In this document: positions 7,066 through 12,693 of the stretch, one piece after another
Layout of the letters: each line of letters begins with the position of its first letter
How positions within the stretch are numbered: position 1 is the first letter of the stretch
Origin: Planctomycetes bacterium RIFOXYC2_FULL_41_27
GTDB lineage: Bacteria; Planctomycetota; Brocadiia; Brocadiales; Brocadiaceae
Direction of reading: 5' to 3'
NCBI GenBank assembly: GCA_001828645.1
Contig: MHZD01000155.1
Span: forward strand, 1-12,693
DNA length: 12,693 nt
Position numbers and translations under genes: made by a program
The notes under the pieces: generated by a model
What the model saw: only the letters and a program-made list of their open reading frames with translations
What the model was told of the DNA's origin: nothing
Database searches by the model: none

Positions 7066-7320
7066 TCAGCGGAGATATTTATCAATCTCTTTTTTATCAA
7101 ACCCATACACCACCTTATCACCAACGACCACGATTGGCAACTTGTCGAGCGATTCGATGTCGTCCGATCCTATAATTCTCACCACCTCTTTTCTAGCATT
7201 ATCATCCTTATCAATATCGTAGGAAGTATAATCCACCTTTTTCTTGTTTAAATAAGCCAGCAGTTGGTTGCATTTTGGACAAAATGGGGTGCAAAACACC
7301 TTTATTTTATGGGTTATCAT
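7066..7320 (-). CDS. Small glutaredoxin-like thiol protein
   Basis: 84 residues from ATG 7320, chosen because GAGGGG lies four bases upstream; an in-frame GTG at 7332 overlaps that site. It has one thioredoxin/glutaredoxin fold: strand IKVFC, then C10-TPF-C14-PK-C17 with a CxxC pair (C14, C17), the first helix, YDIDKDD, and the cis-proline LPIVVVGD (P62), then GFDKKEIDKYL. Length and motifs suit the small glutaredoxin/NrdH-like group. The third Cys (C10) just before the CxxC is an extra feature. It probably reduces a protein disulfide in the cytosol; the partner is unknown. It reads in the same direction as rnfEA but across a 178-base gap with a repeat, so it is probably a separate unit. Confidence 0.85.
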   Translation of the reverse strand: MITHKIKVFCTPFCPKCNQLLAYLNKKKVDYTSYDIDKDDNARKEVVRIIGSDDIESLDKLPIVVVGDKVVYGFDKKEIDKYLR

Positions 7321-7332
7321 AATACCCCTCAC

Positions 7333-7734
7333 ATAATAAGTTGAAAAAATTTGTTGCAGAGAAAGGATTCAAACAAAAAAGACGAAGACAGTCAATGAAA
7401 AAATTTAGCACGTTTAATATTGAAAAGCGCCAATGCTATTGGGAAGTAACGATTATAAGAAATATTGCCCTGAAGAGGAAACTTAAAATTATTAAAGTTT
7501 AATTCTAAATAAGATGAAAAATATGCCGATAATAGTAATGCAATAGAAGTCATGATTTACGTAAAGGCATTTCAAACTTTTTGGTTATCCTGTTAAGCTT
7601 TTGCAACTTAATTTACCGTATGTTACTATCGCAATATGTTTACGGCGGTTTCATATGTGTGTATTTGTTTGAAATACTGCCTGATTAGTAAACAAGAAGT
7701 GTTTGAATAGTATGTCCAAAACAGAGTTATTCTT
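7333..7734. other. About 400 AT-rich bases with no supported gene
   Basis: This stretch separates the minus-strand block from the plus-strand block. It holds only short frames; the longest plausible plus-strand one (7395-7502, 35 codons, Lys-rich) has no ribosome binding site. I see no strong hairpin, repeat copy or RNA-gene signature. It may be decayed coding DNA or simply a divergent promoter region. Confidence 0.5.
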
Positions 7735-7763
7735 TTGACTTGATTTTTACCTTCTGCTAAAAT
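7735..7763 (+). promoter_or_regulatory. Sigma70-type promoter of purH
   Basis: TTGACT (7735-7740), a 17-base spacer, then TAAAAT (7758-7763): five of six at each box with ideal spacing, the best promoter match I found in the window. Predicted transcription start is near 7770, giving a 5' leader of about 147 bases before the purH ATG. The leader does not match purine, ZTP, THF or c-di-GMP riboswitch consensus as far as I can judge by eye. Confidence 0.6.
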
Positions 7764-7916
7764 CACAAACCGAAAAGGGAAGCCAGAGGATGCAGAAAAG
7801 AGGTATGGATAACCACCCGTTTCCTGTATCATCAGCATGTTGAAATAAATATTTGAATTTCACCCTGTGCGCACTGTGGTAAAGTTATACAATACGAAAA
7901 TAACGAGGGGGAAAAG

Positions 7917-9494
7917 ATGGCGAGATTAGAGAGGGCGCTCGTCAGTGTTTCTGATAAGACCGGAATTGTCGAGTTTGCCAGAGAGTTACAACATTTAGGG
8001 GTTGAGATTGTTTCTACAGGCGGCACATCAAAATTGTTAAAAGAGAACGGTGTCCGCGTCATTGAAATTTCCGAATACACGGGGTTCCCAGAAATTATGG
8101 ACGGTCGTGTAAAGACCTTGCACCCAAAGGTACACGGCGGGTTGCTGGGCTTAAGAGACAACGAAGCCCACAGAAAACAGATGAAAGAACTGGGAATTAA
8201 ACCCATCGATATGGTGGTGGTTAACCTCTATCCTTTTGAAAAGACGATTGTAAAAAAGGGTGCGAGCATGGAAGAGGCGATTGAAAATATAGACATCGGT
8301 GGTCCTTCGATGATTCGGTCTGCTTCTAAAAATTACAAGCATGTGATTGTTGTTGTTAACCCAAAACGTTATGAATTTATTATCGAAGAGCTCAAGGCAA
8401 ACCGCAATGACATTTCCGAGAAGATGCGCTTTGAACTTGCTGTCGAGGCATTCAGGACTACGGGTCGTTATGACAGGATTATTGCCAATTATTTTGACAG
8501 CCTCGATAAAGAAAGGGGAGGCTATCCAACGGCTCTTTCATTGGACTATTTGAAACGACAATCTTTACGATATGGTGAAAACCCGCATCAAACGGCCGCA
8601 TTTTATGTAGAAGAAAATGTTCAGGAACCCTGCGTGGCCAATGCACAGCAGTTGTACGGGAAGGAGCTTTCCTATAACAACATTATAGACCTTAATGCTG
8701 CCCTGGAATTGGTAAAGGAATATGACCGACCTTCAGCCATTGTAATAAAGCACACAAATCCCTGTGGCGCTGCGTCTGCAGATACCCTTGCTGAGGCATT
8801 TACAAAGGCATACAACGGCGACCCTGTGTCTGCATTTGGCTGTATCCTGGGATTAAACAAGACTGTTGACGTGGCAACGGCAGAGGCTATTACAGAACCT
8901 GGGCACTTTGTAGAGGCGATTATTGCCCCAGAATACGAAAAAGAGGCGGTAGAGATTCTCACGACAAAACGAAAGTGGGGAAGCGGCTTACGACTTCTTA
9001 AAACGGGTACTTTATCAGCAAAATTGATAGACCCATGCGCCTATGATATGAAAAGGGTAGTAGGGGGAATGCTTTTACAGGGCAGGGATTTATCGGTATA
9101 TGATCCTGCAAACATCAAGATTGTTACAAAGAAAAAGCCGTCTGATAAGGAAATGGCTGACCTACGTTTTGCCTTTATCGTTTGTAAACATGTAAAGTCC
9201 AACAGCATTGTGCTGGTCAGGAATGAGATGGTGGTGGGTGTAGGCGCCGGACAGATGAGCCGTATCGATTCTACAGAGATTTCCATTAAGAAGTCCGGTG
9301 ATAGGGTCAAAGGCGCCGTGATGGCATCCGATGCCTTTTTCCCTTTCAGGGATAGCGTTGATGTGGCGGCAAGGGCGGGTGTGGTGGCGATTATTCAGCC
9401 TGGTGGCTCTAACAAAGATGACGAATCAATTGCCGCAGCAGACGAACACGGGATTGCTATGGTATTTACCGGACAAAGGCATTTTAGGCACTGA
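7917..9494 (+). CDS. purH: Bifunctional AICAR transformylase / IMP cyclohydrolase
   Basis: 525 residues, the normal full length. It catalyses the last two steps of de novo purine synthesis: formyl transfer from 10-formyl-THF to AICAR, then ring closure to IMP. The N-terminal cyclohydrolase domain shows ALVSVSDKTG (7-16), STGGT (33-37) and GRVKTLHPKVHGG (63-75). The C-terminal transformylase shows LRYGENPHQ (217-225), LSYNNI, the catalytic Lys-His pair K278-H279 in VIKHTNPCGA, DPVSAFG, and the end IQPGGSNKDDESI followed by GQRHFRH. The start is well supported: GAGGGGG (7905-7911) lies five bases before ATG 7917. It is preceded by a good promoter and a 147-base leader and is the first gene of the plus-strand block. 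No other pur gene is present. Confidence 0.98.
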   Translation: MARLERALVSVSDKTGIVEFARELQHLGVEIVSTGGTSKLLKENGVRVIEISEYTGFPEIMDGRVKTLHPKVHGGLLGLRDNEAHRKQMKELGIKPIDMVVVNLYPFEKTIVKKGASMEEAIENIDIGGPSMIRSASKNYKHVIVVVNPKRYEFIIEELKANRNDISEKMRFELAVEAFRTTGRYDRIIANYFDSLDKERGGYPTALSLDYLKRQSLRYGENPHQTAAFYVEENVQEPCVANAQQLYGKELSYNNIIDLNAALELVKEYDRPSAIVIKHTNPCGAASADTLAEAFTKAYNGDPVSAFGCILGLNKTVDVATAEAITEPGHFVEAIIAPEYEKEAVEILTTKRKWGSGLRLLKTGTLSAKLIDPCAYDMKRVVGGMLLQGRDLSVYDPANIKIVTKKKPSDKEMADLRFAFIVCKHVKSNSIVLVRNEMVVGVGAGQMSRIDSTEISIKKSGDRVKGAVMASDAFFPFRDSVDVAARAGVVAIIQPGGSNKDDESIAAADEHGIAMVFTGQRHFRH

Positions 9495-9499
9495 GTATT

Positions 9500-9527
9500 C
9501 ACCGCAGAGGCGCAGAGTTCGCAAAGA
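9500..9527. repeat. Single arm of CACAGAG-family repeat, after purH
   Basis: CACCGCAGAGGCGCAGAG followed by TTCGCAAAG begins six bases after the purH stop. It matches the arm type of the 131-200 element (CACAAAG with GCGCAAAG inside), but no facing right arm closes it nearby. The next arm-like sequence is on the far side of mntA-hepT at 10453-10482. Confidence 0.45.
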
Positions 9528-9536
9528 TTAAATTGG

Positions 9537-9563
9537 GTTTGATTTTGCTTTGCAAAATCAAAC
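9537..9563. repeat. Perfect 12-bp inverted repeat between purH and mntA
   Basis: GTTTGATTTTGC (9537-9548) and GCAAAATCAAAC (9552-9563) are exact inverted repeats around TTT. No T-run follows on either strand, so it is a poor intrinsic terminator. Placed 25 bases before the mntA start, it could be an operator for autoregulation of the toxin-antitoxin pair, or an RNA hairpin at the end of purH. Neither is shown. Confidence 0.6.
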
Positions 9564-9588
9564 GGCTTGATATTCTTAAATACCGTTT

Positions 9589-10011
9589 ATGTCAGATGTA
9601 AAAGTGATAATTTCTATTGAGGAGATTAGAAATAGGCTGTCACCTTTATTTGCCGATGAAGGATTGAGGCTTATTTTGCTTTTCGGGTCTGTTGCTACGG
9701 GAAAAGTGAATAAGAAAAGTGACATTGACTTGGCGTTCCTCTTTGATAAACCTATAGATATGCTGGCGCTTACTAATAGGGTTATCAGACTGCTTCGCAC
9801 CGACAATATTGATGTGATTGACCTGAGACGTGCGAGTCCTCTTTTAAAGTATTCCGCTGTAAGACATGGTAAACCTCTTTATGAAAGAGAACCGGGCATG
9901 TTCAATGAATTTTATTCACTTGCCTTCAGGATGTATGTTGATACAAAAAAATTGCGTGACGCACAGGCGGTTTCAATTAAACAATTCTTGAAGTCAAGGG
10001 GACTTTCATGA
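9589..10011 (+). CDS. mntA: MntA-type minimal nucleotidyltransferase (antitoxin)
   Basis: 140 residues. It is a minimal nucleotidyltransferase with the family signature GS-x10-DxD: G33 S34 then D45-I46-D47, and a third acid in DVIDL (D78 best fits). In characterised HepT/MntA pairs this enzyme adds AMP units to a tyrosine of the HEPN toxin next to its active site and so silences it. Here the partner hepT overlaps the last four bases (ATGA), the standard layout. All active-site acids are present, so it should be active. The last 35 residues or so are basic and helical. No ribosome binding site is seen before ATG 9589. The 12-bp inverted repeat just upstream may be regulatory. Confidence 0.9.
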   Translation: MSDVKVIISIEEIRNRLSPLFADEGLRLILLFGSVATGKVNKKSDIDLAFLFDKPIDMLALTNRVIRLLRTDNIDVIDLRRASPLLKYSAVRHGKPLYEREPGMFNEFYSLAFRMYVDTKKLRDAQAVSIKQFLKSRGLS

Positions 10012-10439
10012 GTCCTATAGAAGTAGAAATTATTAGAAGGAAGCTTACTATTATTGCTGAAAATCTTATGGCATTAAAGCCTATTGAGACTATTACTAAA
10101 GAAGAATATATCAAAGATGTGTATAAAAGAAAAGCCACAGAAAGGCTTTTACAGGAATTAATCGAGGCAGCAATTGACATAAATTCCCATATGATAGTCC
10201 AGTCAAGCAAAACAGCCCCTGATGATTATTATGAGAGTTTTATAAAGGTAGGGGAACTGGGTATAATCTCTTCAAACCTTGCAGAAAAACTTGCCCCATC
10301 TGCAGGACTCAGAAACAGGCTTGTACATGAATACGACTTGCTTGATCATTCGTTAGTTCTAGAAGCTGTTAAGATGGCGGAGAAACTATATCCTAAATAT
10401 ATAAAAGAGATCGAGACCTTTATCGCCGGAAGCATTTAA
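10008..10439 (+). CDS. hepT: HepT-type HEPN RNase toxin (DUF86)
   Basis: 143 residues, all-helical, with the HEPN motif R-x4-H-x-Y intact: R102, H107, Y109 in LRNRLVHEYDLLD. In this family R and H form the RNase site at the dimer interface, and the Y is the residue AMPylated by MntA. The preceding LAPSAGLRNRLVHEY stretch is characteristic of DUF86. It starts inside mntA (ATGA overlap), so translation is coupled and antitoxin is made first. With both motifs intact the pair is probably a working type VII toxin-antitoxin module. Downstream, 56 bases with a repeat arm separate it from trpF. Confidence 0.9.
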   Translation: MSPIEVEIIRRKLTIIAENLMALKPIETITKEEYIKDVYKRKATERLLQELIEAAIDINSHMIVQSSKTAPDDYYESFIKVGELGIISSNLAEKLAPSAGLRNRLVHEYDLLDHSLVLEAVKMAEKLYPKYIKEIETFIAGSI

Positions 10440-10452
10440 TCTTCATAAATAA

Positions 10453-10482
10453 AAAACAATATCTGTGGAAATCTGCGTTCCA
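10453..10482. repeat. Right-type repeat arm between hepT and trpF
   Basis: AATATCTGTGGAAATCTGCG followed by TTCCAATCAG resembles the right arm of the repeat family (CTGTGG, CTGCG). No facing left arm is within reach except the one on the other side of mntA-hepT at 9500-9527. The match is short and of the ATCTGTGG subtype, so it is weaker than the other calls. Confidence 0.35.
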
Positions 10483-10495
10483 ATCAGGGAAAAAT

Positions 10496-11101
10496 ATGCG
10501 GGTTAAAATCTGTGGAATTACCAATAATGAAGATGCACAGGCTGCTGTGGAGTATGGTGCTGATGCCTTAGGATTTGTCTTTGCAAAAAGCCCGCGCCAG
10601 ATAACAAAGGAACAGGCCAGAGATATCATTAAAAATTTGCCTCCATTTGTTTCTCCCGTAGGGGTCTTCGTTGACGAGAAGGCCGATATGATTAAAGAGA
10701 TTTGTGATTTCGGTGGTATACACACGGTGCAGCTTCACGGCAATGAACAACCTTCGTATTTAAAAGAATTGGAAGGGTACACGCTTATAAAGGCCTTTAG
10801 GGTAAAAGAAGAGGATGACTTGAAACCTCTGGCAAATTACAGGCCTCATGCATTTTTGTTGGACAGCTATGTAAAGGGATCCCCAGGAGGGACTGGAGTT
10901 CCCTTTAAATGGGAAATTGCCAGACAGGCGCATAAATACGGAGCTATTATTTTATCGGGAGGGTTGACACCCGAAAATGTTCGGGAAGCCATTCGTGTTG
11001 TGAAGCCTTATGCGGTAGATGTATCTTCAGGAGTAGAATCGTCACCAGGCAAGAAAGATACGTTGTTAGTGAAACGGTTTATTGCAAACGCAAAAGGCTA
11101 A
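10496..11101 (+). CDS. trpF: Phosphoribosylanthranilate isomerase
   Basis: 201 residues, standard length, a single (beta/alpha)8 barrel. It converts N-(5-phosphoribosyl)anthranilate to CdRP by Amadori rearrangement in tryptophan synthesis. Motifs: VKICGIT with the general base C6; ALGFVFAKSPRQI (24-36); VGVFVDE (55-61); VQLHGNE (78-84); LLDSYVKGSPGGTG (121-134) with the general acid D123; the phosphate-binding loop LSGGLTPENV; and VDVSSGVESSPGKKD near the end. Start ATG 10496 has AGGGA (10486-10490) five bases upstream. It is a lone trp gene: no trpB or trpA follows, and selA comes next after 59 bases. Whether it is transcribed with mntA-hepT is open. Confidence 0.97.
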   Translation: MRVKICGITNNEDAQAAVEYGADALGFVFAKSPRQITKEQARDIIKNLPPFVSPVGVFVDEKADMIKEICDFGGIHTVQLHGNEQPSYLKELEGYTLIKAFRVKEEDDLKPLANYRPHAFLLDSYVKGSPGGTGVPFKWEIARQAHKYGAIILSGGLTPENVREAIRVVKPYAVDVSSGVESSPGKKDTLLVKRFIANAKG

Positions 11102-11126
11102 AAATATAATCAGGGAAAATTTTATT

Positions 11127-11158
11127 TATCTGTGTGATCTGCGCAATCTGTGGTTACT
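11127..11158. repeat. Right-type repeat arm directly before selA
   Basis: TTATCTGTGTGATCTGCGCA followed by ATCTGTGGTT is an arm of the same repeat family (CTGTGTG, CTGCGCA, CTGTGGTT), ending three bases before the selA ATG. It takes the place where a ribosome binding site would be expected. Read in frame with selA it would add nine residues from a TTG at 11134, which I regard as repeat-derived rather than real. Confidence 0.5.
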
Positions 11159-11160
11159 GT

Positions 11161-12582
11161 ATGCATCAAAATATACTCAGAACAATTCCATCCGTTAATG
11201 AACTCCTTGAGTCACCAGAAATATCAAAATTGACTGACCTTTACCCACGACCGCTTGTCGTTGATGCGGTCAGGGAGGTTTTGGAAGGCATTCGGCAATC
11301 ATTGACTGATAAAACAGTTTCAAAGGAAGACATAAAAGCGTCATCTCAACCCTTTGCTTTTTCCCCGCAAAAACTTCATGATTTAATTCAGCATGTTCTT
11401 CAGCAAAAATTGTGTGGTATCGAGCATGCGATTAATGCAACGGGCATCATTCTTCACACTGGACTCGGCAGGGCGCCGCTCGCAGAAGAGGCTGCAAAAC
11501 AGATACAAAATGTCTTAGAAAGTTTCTGTACCCTTGAAATCGAGAAATTATCGGGTAGACGAGGATCGCGATACCATAATATAGAGCAACTCATTTGTAC
11601 AATCACCGGGGCAGAGTCGGCATTGGTTGTCAACAACAATGCCGCCGCCGTTTTGCTGGCTTTAGACACGTTAGCCAGGGGGAAGGAAGTTGTCATTTCC
11701 CGCTCCCACCTGGTTGAAATTGGCGGGGAATTCCGCATGCCCGATGTCATGACTAAAAGTGGCGCTATATTGGTTGAGGTGGGGACAACCAACAAGACAT
11801 ATTTAAAGGATTACGAAAATGCTATTACTGAAAATACAGGACTTATTCTGAAAGTGCATCAAAGCAACTTTAAGATCGTTGGTTTTACTGAAACGGTTGA
11901 CTTAAAAGACCTCGTGTCTCTGGGTCAGACCAGGAATATTCCCGTGATGTATGACCTGGGAAGCGGCGCATTGATTGAACTTCAGAAATATGGGCTGCCA
12001 TATGAACCAACGGTGCAAGAAAGCATAAAGGCAGGTGTTGATGTCGTTACGTTCAGTACAGACAAATTACTGGGAGGCCCGCAGGGAGGCATCATTGCCG
12101 GTAAAAAGAAATGGGTTGAACTAATAAAGAAGAACCCTCTGACGCGTGCCCTCCGTGTGGGGAAATTGACCATTGCTGCGCTGGAGGCGACTTTAAGGCT
12201 TTATCTGGAAGAGGGACTTGCCCTTAAAAATATTCCTGTCTTAAAAATGATTTTAACGCCTCTTGAGACAATTGAGGAAAGATGTAAAAGAGTAATAAAC
12301 AAGGTGGGTTCAGAAACCAGGGTTTGCCTGAACCTTTCTATGGTAGATGGTTTATCAGAGATGGGCGGTGGGGCACTGCCGGGTGAAAATATTCCAACAA
12401 AGCTTGTATGTATTCATTCAGAAAAGATAAATGCTATAGAACTAGCCAATAGACTCAGGAACTCTACCCCTCCTATCTTTGCAAGGATCGAACAAGACCG
12501 TGTTCACCTGGATATGCGGACGGTGTATGATGAAGAAGTTGATATAATTTCTCGTGCGCTAGAAAATATATTCAGTTCTTAA
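11161..12582 (+). CDS. selA: L-seryl-tRNA(Sec) selenium transferase
   Basis: 473 residues from ATG 11161; the family is usually 450-470. This PLP enzyme converts seryl-tRNA(Sec) to selenocysteinyl-tRNA(Sec) with selenophosphate. Visible: an N-terminal tRNA-binding helical part (IPSVNELLESPEISKL, then YPRPLVVDAVREVL); INATGIILHTGLGRAPLAEEA; the signature SGRRGSRY; VNNNAAAVLLAL; EVGTTNKTYL; YDLGSGAL; and the PLP-lysine K302 in STDKLLGGPQGGI. The C-terminal domain runs through GGGALPGE to VHLDMRTVYDEEVDII. It is complete and intact. The TTG at 11134 was rejected because it lies in a repeat arm and the family start fits MHQNILRTIPSVNELL. No good ribosome binding site is seen. selB and the Sec tRNA are not in the window. 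Confidence 0.95.
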   Translation: MHQNILRTIPSVNELLESPEISKLTDLYPRPLVVDAVREVLEGIRQSLTDKTVSKEDIKASSQPFAFSPQKLHDLIQHVLQQKLCGIEHAINATGIILHTGLGRAPLAEEAAKQIQNVLESFCTLEIEKLSGRRGSRYHNIEQLICTITGAESALVVNNNAAAVLLALDTLARGKEVVISRSHLVEIGGEFRMPDVMTKSGAILVEVGTTNKTYLKDYENAITENTGLILKVHQSNFKIVGFTETVDLKDLVSLGQTRNIPVMYDLGSGALIELQKYGLPYEPTVQESIKAGVDVVTFSTDKLLGGPQGGIIAGKKKWVELIKKNPLTRALRVGKLTIAALEATLRLYLEEGLALKNIPVLKMILTPLETIEERCKRVINKVGSETRVCLNLSMVDGLSEMGGGALPGENIPTKLVCIHSEKINAIELANRLRNSTPPIFARIEQDRVHLDMRTVYDEEVDIISRALENIFSS

Positions 12583-12628
12583 GAAAATAGTATTGTCCAA
12601 ATTTTTCTTTTTAAAAATAATATAAACA

Positions 12629-12693
12629 ATGTCTGTTCCACAGGAACTCCTTGAACTCGTTGAAAGATTTAATACTAACCGCGAGGCATATCG
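12629..12693 (+). CDS. N-terminus of a gene cut by the window edge; possibly Eco57I/type IIG-like restriction-modification protein
   Basis: ATG 12629 opens a frame that stays open to the end: MSVPQELLELVERF then NTNREAY. The pattern (xPxELLxLVERFxxNxEAY) is like the first residues of large Eco57I-type or type IIG methylase/nuclease proteins, from memory of that family's N-terminus. Only 21 residues are visible, so this is a suggestion. No ribosome binding site precedes it. A promoter-like TTGTCC (12593-12598), 19-base spacer and TAATAT (12618-12623) ends just before the ATG, which would give an almost leaderless mRNA. The gap from selA is 46 bases. Confidence 0.45.
   Translation, partial: MSVPQELLELVERFNTNREAY

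Noticed and set aside
7395..7502. 35-codon plus-strand frame, Lys-rich, in the gap before purH
   Set aside because: No ribosome binding site, AT-driven composition and no motif; too short to support.
7626..7838. 70-codon minus-strand frame overlapping the purH promoter
   Set aside because: It covers a much better supported promoter on the other strand and has no family-like features.
7764..7916. ZTP or purine riboswitch in the purH leader
   Set aside because: I looked for the conserved cores of these classes and did not find them; the leader is left unassigned.
11134..11160. TTG start giving a nine-residue longer SelA
   Set aside because: The extension is encoded by a dispersed repeat arm, and family N-termini fit the ATG at 11161.

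Overview
The window reads as a piece of a bacterial chromosome of moderate GC (about 40-45% by eye) made of housekeeping genes that stand alone or in pairs, separated by repeat-rich gaps. Solitary biosynthetic genes, an Rnf-type redox pair, SelA, and a large GlpX-like protein fused to TPR-like helices would suit an anammox-type planctomycete (Brocadiales) or another deep-branching anaerobe. No marker gene settles the taxonomy, so this is an inference.

Layout. At the left edge is the 5' part of a tRNA-Arg(TCG) gene on the minus strand (1-58). A gene-free, repeat-bearing stretch of about 500 bases leads to a large plus-strand gene (577-3249). Its N-terminal half is a class II fructose-bisphosphatase (GlpX) fold that appears to have lost several metal-binding carboxylates; its C-terminal half is TPR-like. 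Next comes a 436-base gap with decayed repeats and the ilvC terminator.

A minus-strand block follows: ilvC (ketol-acid reductoisomerase); an acetolactate synthase regulatory subunit split into two overlapping reading frames at its domain boundary; rnfA and rnfE without their usual partners; and a small glutaredoxin-like protein. Two copies of a nested C5/G5 palindromic element bracket the split ilvH.

After about 600 bases without a supported gene, which end in a good sigma70 promoter, the strand switches to plus: purH, a MntA/HepT (nucleotidyltransferase/HEPN) toxin-antitoxin pair, trpF and selA. The last 65 bases hold the start of another gene whose N-terminus resembles Eco57I/type IIG-like restriction-modification proteins.

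How it fits together. IlvC and IlvH serve branched-chain amino acid synthesis, but the catalytic subunit IlvB is not here. PurH closes de novo IMP synthesis, TrpF is one step of tryptophan synthesis, and SelA charges tRNA-Sec with selenium. RnfA and RnfE are two membrane subunits of an ion-translocating ferredoxin:NAD oxidoreductase. HepT/MntA and the putative restriction gene are defence-type accessory genes. A family of short inverted repeats (CACAAAG/CACAGAG type) marks many of the gene boundaries, including both sides of the toxin-antitoxin pair. The most unusual items are the GlpX-TPR probable pseudoenzyme, the split ilvH between paired palindromes, and the orphan rnfE-rnfA pair.
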